From: Halorubellus sp034808145 | Lineage (GTDB): Archaea; Halobacteriota; Halobacteria; Halobacteriales; Natrialbaceae | Reading direction: 5' to 3' | Assembly: GCF_034808145.1 (NCBI RefSeq) | Contig: NZ_JAXHGM010000001.1 | Span: forward strand, 124,001-188,000 | Length of the DNA: 64,000 nucleotides | Part shown: positions 58,056 through 64,000 of the stretch, piece after piece | Numbering within the stretch: position 1 is the first letter of the stretch | Layout: every line of letters begins with the position of its first letter | The notes under the pieces: model-generated | The model's input: the letters and a program-made list of their open reading frames with translations, nothing else | Database searches by the model: none | Told to the model about the DNA's origin: nothing | Translations under genes and position numbers: made by a program

Positions 58056-60022
58056 TGCCCGTCGTCGACGTTCACCCCGACGACCTCCGCGAGCTCACCG
58101 GGCACGACGAGAAGGGAGACGAGGAACTCAAGAGCGACCTGTTCGCGCTCGGCCTCGAGTTCGAGGGCGAGACCGAGGACGGCGCGTTCGAACTGGAGTT
58201 CGCACCGGACCGCCTCGACCGCCTCTCCGTCGAGGGCGTCGCCCGGAGCCTGCGGTATCAGTACGGCGACGACCGCGGCGTCTACGTCCCGAGCACGAAC
58301 GACGCGGACTGGACGATCGAGGTCGACGACTCGGTGCCCGACGAGCGCCCGTACGTCACCGGTGCCGTGATCCGGGACGTGAACCTCGACGAGGACGCGC
58401 TGGATTCGCTCATCCAGCTCCAGGAGAAGCTCCACGCGACGATGGGCCGCAAGCGCGCGAAGGGCGCCATCGGTATCCACGACCTCATCGCGCTGAAGGG
58501 CTCGCAGGTCGAGCGCGACGACGACGCCGCCGATGTCGGCGAGACAGCGGCGGACGTCGGCGACGACGTCCGGGTCTCGGAGACGAGCAAGTCCATCTCG
58601 TACGTCGGCCTCGAACCCGAGGAGGACACGTTCGTTCCGCTCGACAGCGACCGCGAGATGACGCCCGCGGACGTGCTCGCCGAGCACGCGACCGGCCGCG
58701 AGTACGCGGACCTCGTCTCCGGGTACGAGCGGTATCCGGCGATCTACGACGACCTCGGGTTGTTCTCGTTCCCGCCGGTCATCAACGGTCGGCGGACGGA
58801 GGTCTCGACGGGCTCGCGGGACCTGTTCGTGGAGATGACCGGTACCGACCAGTGGACGATCGACAAGATGCTGAACGTCGTCTGTTACGCGCTCGAAGCG
58901 CGCGGCGCGACCGTCGAGGAGGTCCAGGTCGAGTACCCCGATTCGGGCGTGTACGCCGCGGACGACCTCGTCGACCCGGACGCGACGCTCGTCCGCCCGA
59001 ACCTGGACGTCGACGAGAAGCGCGTCGCGCACGACCGCATCGAGCGCGTGCTCGGCGTCGCGCTCGACGCGACCGACGTCGTCGACCTCGCCGAGCGAGC
59101 GGGGCTGGACGCGACGCCCATCGACACCGCGACGGGCGCGCATCCCGAGGCGAGCGACGACGTGGGGAACGACCTCCCCGACGACCCGCGTGGCGGCATC
59201 GAGGGCGACGCCGCGACGACGGCGAGCGCGGACCGCGACGCGGACGCCGACGCGGGCCCGACCGTCGAGGGCGATCTCGTGTACGACGTCGACGTGCCGC
59301 CGTACCGCGTGGACGTCCTGCACGCGCTCGACGTCGTGGACGACCTCGGTCGTGCGTACGGGTTCAACGAACTCGACCCGAAGTCCCCGGACGTGTCGAC
59401 GACCGGCGGCCGTCACGAGCGCTCGCGGCTCGAACGCGCGGTCCGCGGCCAGCTCGTCGGTCTCGGGTTCCAGGACCTCCTGAACTTCCACATGATCGCG
59501 ACCGAGGAGAACTACGACCGCATGAACCTCGCCGCGGCGGACTCGGCGGTCGAGGCCGACGCGCTCGGCGCGGCACCGCCGGTGACGATCACGGAGCCGT
59601 ACAGCGAGGACTACGAGATGCTGCGGTCGTGGGCGCTCCCGAGCCTCGCGATGGTCCTAGAGAACAACACGCACCGCCAGTACCCCCAGGACCTCGCGGA
59701 GATCGGGCTGGTCGCGCACGTCGACCCCGACGAGCCGACGGGCGTCCGCGAGGAGCGTCACGTCGCCGCCGTCCTGGCGCGCGCCGACGCCTCCTACGAG
59801 GACGCGAAGGCGCGACTGCAGGCGCTCGCACGGAACTTCGACGTCGACCTCGCCACCCCACCCACTGAGCATCCGTCGTTCATCGGCGGTCGGACCGCGA
59901 CCGTCGAACTCGACGGCGAGCCCGCTGGTATCGTCGGCGAACTCCACCCGTCGGTGCTCGTCGAGCACGACCTGGAGGTGCCGGCGGTCGCGTTCGAGTT
60001 CGACCTGGCGGCGCTGGAGTGA
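58055..60022 (+). CDS. pheT: Phenylalanyl-tRNA synthetase beta subunit
   Basis: A 655-residue partner of PheS with the archaeal/eukaryotic domain order: a B1-like start (MPVVDVHPDDLRELTGHDEK), the B3/4 region (KRAKGAIGIHDLIALKG, then FSFPPVINGRRTEVSTGSRD), an acidic insertion around residues 365-405 (DDVGNDLPDDPRGGIEGDAA), the B5 region and a catalytic-like C-terminal fold (NTHRQYPQDLAEIGLVAHVD; FIGGRTATVELDGEPAGIVG). It provides tRNA binding and editing. Translation is coupled to pheS by a one-base overlap. Confidence 0.95.
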   Translation: MPVVDVHPDDLRELTGHDEKGDEELKSDLFALGLEFEGETEDGAFELEFAPDRLDRLSVEGVARSLRYQYGDDRGVYVPSTNDADWTIEVDDSVPDERPYVTGAVIRDVNLDEDALDSLIQLQEKLHATMGRKRAKGAIGIHDLIALKGSQVERDDDAADVGETAADVGDDVRVSETSKSISYVGLEPEEDTFVPLDSDREMTPADVLAEHATGREYADLVSGYERYPAIYDDLGLFSFPPVINGRRTEVSTGSRDLFVEMTGTDQWTIDKMLNVVCYALEARGATVEEVQVEYPDSGVYAADDLVDPDATLVRPNLDVDEKRVAHDRIERVLGVALDATDVVDLAERAGLDATPIDTATGAHPEASDDVGNDLPDDPRGGIEGDAATTASADRDADADAGPTVEGDLVYDVDVPPYRVDVLHALDVVDDLGRAYGFNELDPKSPDVSTTGGRHERSRLERAVRGQLVGLGFQDLLNFHMIATEENYDRMNLAAADSAVEADALGAAPPVTITEPYSEDYEMLRSWALPSLAMVLENNTHRQYPQDLAEIGLVAHVDPDEPTGVREERHVAAVLARADASYEDAKARLQALARNFDVDLATPPTEHPSFIGGRTATVELDGEPAGIVGELHPSVLVEHDLEVPAVAFEFDLAALE

Positions 60023-60065
60023 CCCCCCGATAGCGAGCGAGCTTTCGCGTCCTGTTTCTCGCCCA

Positions 60066-60131
60066 CGTTTCGCGCGGACCGAGCGAAACGAGGCGACGGA
60101 GTCGCCTCGATGGCGAACGGGCGTTGCCCGT
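60066..60131. repeat. Three consecutive perfect hairpins downstream of pheT
   Basis: Stem 1 is CGTTTCGC/GCGAAACG (60066-60090), stem 2 GAGGCGAC/GTCGCCTC with a 3-nt loop (60090-60108), and stem 3 ACGGGC/GCCCGT with a 3-nt loop (60117-60131). Stems 1 and 2 share a base. The cluster is 44 nt after the pheT stop. It may be a repeated extragenic palindromic element, a terminator region or a structured RNA. Confidence 0.7.
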
Positions 60132-60240
60132 GAGCCGGAGCGAGGCCCGCGACAAGAGGTGGTCGTCGCTCGACCTCGGAGCGCGTTCGACGTGATTCGA
60201 AACGAAAAGGTGTTTGCGGGCTGCCGTCGGACTGCGAGGT

Positions 60241-61341
60241 ATGGACCCACGAGTACGCGAGCACGCACAGATCATCGCGAATCATTCGGCTGGCATCGAG
60301 GCGGGCGACAACGTGGTCGTCGACGCGCACGGGACGGCCGACGACCTCGTCACCGCCCTGTTCGAGCAGTGCGCGGACGTCGGCGCGAACCCGCTGTCGA
60401 TAAATCAGCGGATGGGCGACCGGTTCCGCCGTGCGTACCTCCGGAACGCCGACCCCGACGAGTTCGAGCTCCCGAGTCACGAGATGGCGTTGTTCGAGGA
60501 GATGGACGTGTACGTCGCCATCCGCTCCGGGGGGAACGTCACGCAGACGAGCGACGTGGACAGCGACGTCCAGATGGCGTACGACAAGGCGCGTCGACCG
60601 CTCCTGGAGGAGCGTCTCGGGAAGACGTGGGTGCTCACGCAGTACCCGACGGACTCGTTCGCGCAGCTCGCGGAGATGAGCACGGAAGCGTACGAGGGGT
60701 TCGTCTGGGACGCCGTGAACAAGGACTGGGAGGCCCAGGGCGCGTTCCAGCAGCAGATGGTGGACGTCCTGAACGACGGCGACGAGGTCCGCATCGTCTC
60801 CGGCGAGGAGACGGACCTGACGATGAGCGTCGCCGGGAACTCGACGCTGAACGACACCGCCGAACGGAACCTGCCCGGCGGCGAGGTGTTCACCGCGCCC
60901 GTGAAGGACTCCGTCGAAGGTGAGGTGCTGTTCGACAAGCCGCTCTACCATCAGGGCCGCGAGATCACGGGCGTCCACCTCGCCTTCGAGGACGGGCAGG
61001 TCGTCGAGCACGCCGCCGAGAAGAACGAGGACGTCCTCACGGGCGTGCTCGACACCGACGAGGGCGCGCGCTACCTCGGCGAGCTCGGAATTGGGATGAA
61101 CCGCGACATCACCGAGTTCACGTACAACATGCTGTTCGACGAGAAGATGGGCGACACCGTCCACATGGCGGTCGGCCGTGCGTACGACGCGACCGTCGGC
61201 GAGGACAACGAGCAGAACGACTCCGCGGTGCACGTCGACATGATCGTGGACATGAGCGAGGACTCCCGTATCGAGGTCGACGGCGAGGTCGTCCAGCGCA
61301 ACGGCACCTTCCGGTTCGAGGACGGGTTCGAGGGCGCGTAA
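60241..61341 (+). CDS. M29-family aminopeptidase
   Basis: A 366-residue metallo-aminopeptidase. It begins MDPRVREHAQIIANHSAGIE, followed by GDNVVVDAHGTADDLVTALF. The C-terminal metal-binding region includes GGEVFTAPVKDSVEGEVLF, LGELGIGMNRDITEFTYNML and MGDTVHMAVGRAYDATVG, which carry the acidic and His ligands of the thermophilic aminopeptidase (M29) family. It removes N-terminal residues from peptides in the cytoplasm, possibly products of the dipeptide transporter, although that link is only inferred. The start at 60241 gives the family N-terminus. Confidence 0.92.
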   Translation: MDPRVREHAQIIANHSAGIEAGDNVVVDAHGTADDLVTALFEQCADVGANPLSINQRMGDRFRRAYLRNADPDEFELPSHEMALFEEMDVYVAIRSGGNVTQTSDVDSDVQMAYDKARRPLLEERLGKTWVLTQYPTDSFAQLAEMSTEAYEGFVWDAVNKDWEAQGAFQQQMVDVLNDGDEVRIVSGEETDLTMSVAGNSTLNDTAERNLPGGEVFTAPVKDSVEGEVLFDKPLYHQGREITGVHLAFEDGQVVEHAAEKNEDVLTGVLDTDEGARYLGELGIGMNRDITEFTYNMLFDEKMGDTVHMAVGRAYDATVGEDNEQNDSAVHVDMIVDMSEDSRIEVDGEVVQRNGTFRFEDGFEGA

Positions 61342-61424
61342 CCCGGTCCGTTGGGCGTCGTCTGCGAGCGGACGGCGAGACCGCGAGCGCGAGCTCGGTC
61401 CCGTCGTTCGACGACGGTAGGCGG

Positions 61425-61433
61425 CCTATACTT
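61425..61433 (+). promoter_or_regulatory. TATA-like box deciding the start of the beta-helix lipoprotein
   Basis: CCTATACTT lies about 32 nt before the ATG at 61461. A longer frame starts at ATG 61434, directly after the box, which is too close for transcription from it. Confidence 0.5.
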
Positions 61434-61460
61434 ATGCAAACTGTCGAAATGGTTGATTGC

Positions 61461-62936
61461 ATGCAACTTCCTCGGAGAGACGCTCTCGCCGTGGCCGGTT
61501 CGCTGTTCGCGCTCGCGGGCTGTTCGAGCCCTGGCCGCGAATCCGTGGGGATGGACGGCGGGAGAACCGGGGGCTCGCCCGGCGCGACGACGGTCGACGT
61601 CGACGACCCCGAGTCGGTGAGCGCGTACTTCGAGGACGGGAACCTCGTCGCGCCCGTGGACAACGATTCCGTGTCGACGCGGAACGTCAACGGAGTCCGG
61701 TACGCGACACCGACCGGGGGGAGTGGCCGCGGCGAGAACGCGCCGCCGTCGGCGGACCCGTACACGCTCGACGAGTCCGCACTCGAGGGGTTCCAGGGGC
61801 GGTTCGTCCTCCACAGGGGCCGCTGGGTGACGAGTGGCCTGGCGACGGACGCGTCCCTGAACTGGGACGACTGTCCGGTGTACGTCGAGGGCGACGGCGT
61901 GTGGGCGACCGCGGTCGAGCACGTCGACGGGTCGACGCCGACGGTGACGCTCCAGGCGGCGAAGGGCAACGGGGGTGGCGTCCGGAACGTCGCACTCTAC
62001 GGTGCGGGAATGGATGTCGGTGACGCCCCGATTCTCGAGGCCGGTCCGAACCCCTACGACCACGTCATCGAGAACGCCATCGTTCGCCACGGCGGAAGCG
62101 ACGCGGTTCGCGTGCATGCGAGCGGATCCGGGACGCGCGTCACGAACTGCTGGCTGGAGAACTGCCCGGGCAGGGCGTTGCGGGTCGACGACGGTTCTCG
62201 CGTGAAAGTCGACAACGTTCACGTCACCGGTACCGGCGGCGGCGTCGCGCAGAACGGGACCCACGGGAACTTCTCGAACCTCACCGTCTTCGACCTCCAC
62301 GACGGCGTCGCGTTCGAGTTCACGTCCCCGGGGAACGTCCTCACTAACTTCGTCGCGAAGAAGAACCTCTCGATGGGCGTGCGTATCGCCAGCGGTGGCC
62401 GCCACACGACGGTGTCATCGGGGTACGTCGCGGACGTCGCGAACGCCGGCCTGTTCGTCGGCGGCCGCGACGCGACGGTGTCCGACGTCGCCGTCGAGAA
62501 CTGGGGGACTGAGAAGGGCTGGGCGCCCCTCGTCCGCCTGATGGGCGCGGGGTCGACGGCGACGAACCTCTGGGGCGTCCGGTCGTCGGCGGACGCGAGC
62601 ACGACGCTCGCACGCGTCGAGGCCGACCACTGCCGCATCCTCGGTCTCGGCGGCGATCCCGCTGTCGACTGGCAACTGTTCGTCGGGTCGGACGCGGTCC
62701 ACGCCGTCCTCGACAGCGTCTACGGCGTCGACCACCAGGACATCGTCGACGAGGGCACGCGCACGCTCGTCAACCGATGGGGGACGAATGACGGCGACCC
62801 GAACGAGACCGGCGAGTGGCACGGGTACGCCGAGTACGCCGGCACGATGAACGCGACCGTCTGGGACGTCACGTCGGCGCCGTGGACGCCGTACCGCGCG
62901 ACGCCGGACGGAGGCACCTGGCTCGCGTCGACGTGA
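61461..62936 (+). CDS. Tat-exported right-handed beta-helix lipoprotein
   Basis: A 491-residue surface protein. MQLPRRDALAVAGSLFAL ends in AGC (lipobox, Cys21), so Tat export and lipid anchoring are expected. The mature protein contains repeated short strands in a parallel beta-helix pattern (NPYDHVIENAIVRHGGSDAV; VTNCWLENCPGRALRVDDGS; VKVDNVHVTGTGGGVAQNGT; TVSDVAVENWGTEKGWAPLV), typical of pectate-lyase-like or polysaccharide-binding folds. No catalytic residues are clear. The start at 61461 is based on TATA spacing and the compact Tat n-region. Confidence 0.82.
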   Translation: MQLPRRDALAVAGSLFALAGCSSPGRESVGMDGGRTGGSPGATTVDVDDPESVSAYFEDGNLVAPVDNDSVSTRNVNGVRYATPTGGSGRGENAPPSADPYTLDESALEGFQGRFVLHRGRWVTSGLATDASLNWDDCPVYVEGDGVWATAVEHVDGSTPTVTLQAAKGNGGGVRNVALYGAGMDVGDAPILEAGPNPYDHVIENAIVRHGGSDAVRVHASGSGTRVTNCWLENCPGRALRVDDGSRVKVDNVHVTGTGGGVAQNGTHGNFSNLTVFDLHDGVAFEFTSPGNVLTNFVAKKNLSMGVRIASGGRHTTVSSGYVADVANAGLFVGGRDATVSDVAVENWGTEKGWAPLVRLMGAGSTATNLWGVRSSADASTTLARVEADHCRILGLGGDPAVDWQLFVGSDAVHAVLDSVYGVDHQDIVDEGTRTLVNRWGTNDGDPNETGEWHGYAEYAGTMNATVWDVTSAPWTPYRATPDGGTWLAST

Positions 62937-63001
62937 GCGCGCCGCGAGCGGGCTTGCCGAGGCCGACGACGCGACCGTTCCGGTGGTCGTCGAGGGCGCG
63001 G

Positions 63002-63436
63002 TCAGTTCCCGGGGCCGCGGTCCTCGGCGTCGCTCGTCACGGGCCGCCCGTCCTCGGTCGGCGGGGCGACGTAGTCGACGACCTCGTCGACGGTGGGGTC
63101 GTCGACGCTGACGCGGACGTGGATGTCGCCGAGTTCGTCGGGGTTCCCCACGGCGAAGTTCACGACGCCCTGGAACGCCGCCTGTTTCTTGAGTGCGAAC
63201 GCGAACGCGTCGCCGTCCGTGCCGGCCTGGAACTGGCCGCGGGCGGTGTCGAGTATCTCCTGGGCGTGCAAGCGCTCGGAGAAGTCCTCGAGCTGGTGCG
63301 TGGTCGCCAGCACCTCGCCGGGTCGCTCGGTGACGTCGGCGTCGGGGAAGAGGTTCGTGACGGCGTCCACGACGCGGTCGGTGACCTCGGTGTCGTTGAC
63401 GGGTGCGGTTATCTCGACGTCCACGGAGTATATCAT
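63002..63436 (-). CDS. UPF0201 RNA-binding-domain protein
   Basis: A 144-residue protein: MIYSVDVEITAPVNDTEVTD, VVDAVTNLFPDADVTERPGE, EDFSERLHAQEILDTARGQF, and LKKQAAFQGVVNFAVGN. It matches the archaeal UPF0201 family, which has an RNA-binding-like fold. Its start overlaps the preceding kinase stop by 4 nt (ATGA), so they are translated together. The target RNA and function are not known. Confidence 0.87.
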   Translation of the reverse strand: MIYSVDVEITAPVNDTEVTDRVVDAVTNLFPDADVTERPGEVLATTHQLEDFSERLHAQEILDTARGQFQAGTDGDAFAFALKKQAAFQGVVNFAVGNPDELGDIHVRVSVDDPTVDEVVDYVAPPTEDGRPVTSDAEDRGPGN

Positions 63437-64000
63437 GCGTCGACCTCCGTGACGGCGTCCGGGCCGTCTTCGAGGAGCGCCTGGATGCGGGCGCGGAACG
63501 ATTCGAGCGTGTCCGTGTTGTCGATGGTGACGTCGGCGCGCGCCATGGCGTCGTCCATCCCGAATCCGCGCTCCCGCTCGTCGCGCTCGCGGAGGCTCTC
63601 GCCGACGTCGCCGTCGGTGTTGTCGCGGCCGCGTTCGGTGATGCGGTCCTTGCGGACGTCGAAGGGCGCTTCGACGCTGACGAGGAGCCAGTCGTCGCCG
63701 AACGCGTCCTCGAAGCGGTCGGCTTCGACGCCGGAGCGGAGGCCGTCGACGAGGACGGTGTCGGTCTCGTCGAGGTGCTCGCGGATGATGGGGAGCGAGC
63801 GTCGTGCGATGGCGTCGGGGCCGTTCTCCTCGCGGAGCGCTTGCGCGATCTCGCCGTGGTGGGTCGCGGGGTCGAGGCCGCGGTCCCGGCACTCCTGGCG
63901 GATGACGTCCCCCATCGTCACCACGGGGATGCCGGTGTCGCGTGCGACCGCCGCGGCCTCGCCTTTCCCGCTGCCGGCCAGGCCGACGGTACCGATGACA
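63433..64000 (-). CDS. P-loop nucleotide kinase-like protein, partial at the right edge
   Basis: The 189 or so residues visible lack the N-terminus. The Walker A loop reads VIGTVGLAGSGKGEAAAVA. It continues GIPVVTMGDVIRQECRDRGL, a lid or mononucleotide-binding segment, and LLVSVEAPFDVRKDRITERG, then MDDAMARADVTIDNTDTLES. The order resembles adenylate kinase-like and dephospho-CoA kinase-like archaeal proteins. It is coupled by a 4-nt overlap to the UPF0201 gene, a pairing that is conserved in haloarchaea. The exact substrate cannot be told from this part. Confidence 0.8.
   Translation of the reverse strand, partial: VIGTVGLAGSGKGEAAAVARDTGIPVVTMGDVIRQECRDRGLDPATHHGEIAQALREENGPDAIARRSLPIIREHLDETDTVLVDGLRSGVEADRFEDAFGDDWLLVSVEAPFDVRKDRITERGRDNTDGDVGESLRERDERERGFGMDDAMARADVTIDNTDTLESFRARIQALLEDGPDAVTEVDA

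Overview
The window is a GC-rich chromosomal segment from an extremely halophilic archaeon (class Halobacteria). The evidence is the strongly acidic Asp/Glu-rich proteins, Tat signals with RR motifs followed by lipoboxes (AGC), archaeal informational genes (DNA polymerase D large subunit, Hef helicase/nuclease, duplicated tRNA-splicing endonuclease, archaeal TrpS, GlyS and PheST), a bacterio-opsin-activator type regulator, and many promoters whose TATA-like box lies about 28-34 nt before the start codon (leaderless mRNAs). I cannot name the genus. No rRNA, tRNA, CRISPR array or intact transposon was recognised. Sixty-two annotated protein genes plus two very short leader-type ORFs are listed; several genes below 60 codons are included.

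Layout. 1-4.1 kb: a sulfur-trafficking cluster (TauE/SafE exporter, small membrane protein, two half-size YeeE/YedE transporters, rhodanese-metallo-beta-lactamase fusion, TusA, DsrE-like) with a shared AGTATTGT-type promoter motif. 4.1-5.2 kb: about 1.1 kb with no convincing gene. 5.2-13.6 kb: von Willebrand lipoprotein, PAP2 phosphatase, NifU-like protein, sulfatase-superfamily enzyme and flippase-like membrane protein, PanE, small zinc-ribbon and Tat proteins. 13.8-18.3 kb: polC with its zero-gap PCC-domain partner. 18.7-27.1 kb: a complete dipeptide/oligopeptide ABC transporter in which both ATPases carry the same kind of extra domain. 27.2-35.7 kb: CBS protein, glyS, dolichol kinase-like protein, hef, zinc-finger protein, mdh. 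36-48.8 kb: Bat-like LOV regulator, ferredoxin, LarB, histone-fold protein, RpiA, MacB-type exporter, CDF transporter and others. 48.9-52.9 kb: NucS-like zinc-ribbon protein, endA, trpS. 53-64 kb: unknown acidic proteins, methyltransferase, pheST, M29 aminopeptidase, beta-helix lipoprotein, UPF0201 RNA-binding protein and a truncated nucleotide kinase.

Most striking. (1) A 27-codon ORF (56348-56431) placed at leaderless distance from a TATA-like box, with three consecutive Phe codons next to its stop, lies about 120 nt upstream of pheS. It is followed by duplicated GCGGTGG arms competing for one CCACC arm, which looks like a phenylalanine attenuator in an archaeon. (2) polC has about 25 consecutive AT-rich, atypical codons exactly over the catalytic NCDGDED motif, where inteins sit in relatives, but no intein is present; this looks like a co-conversion or intein-loss scar. 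(3) A 22-codon leaderless ORF is stop/start-coupled to the first permease gene of the peptide transporter. (4) A common operator-like motif ties the sulfur genes together. Some start codons were moved from the longest ORF to the position supported by promoter spacing or family length; each entry says why.
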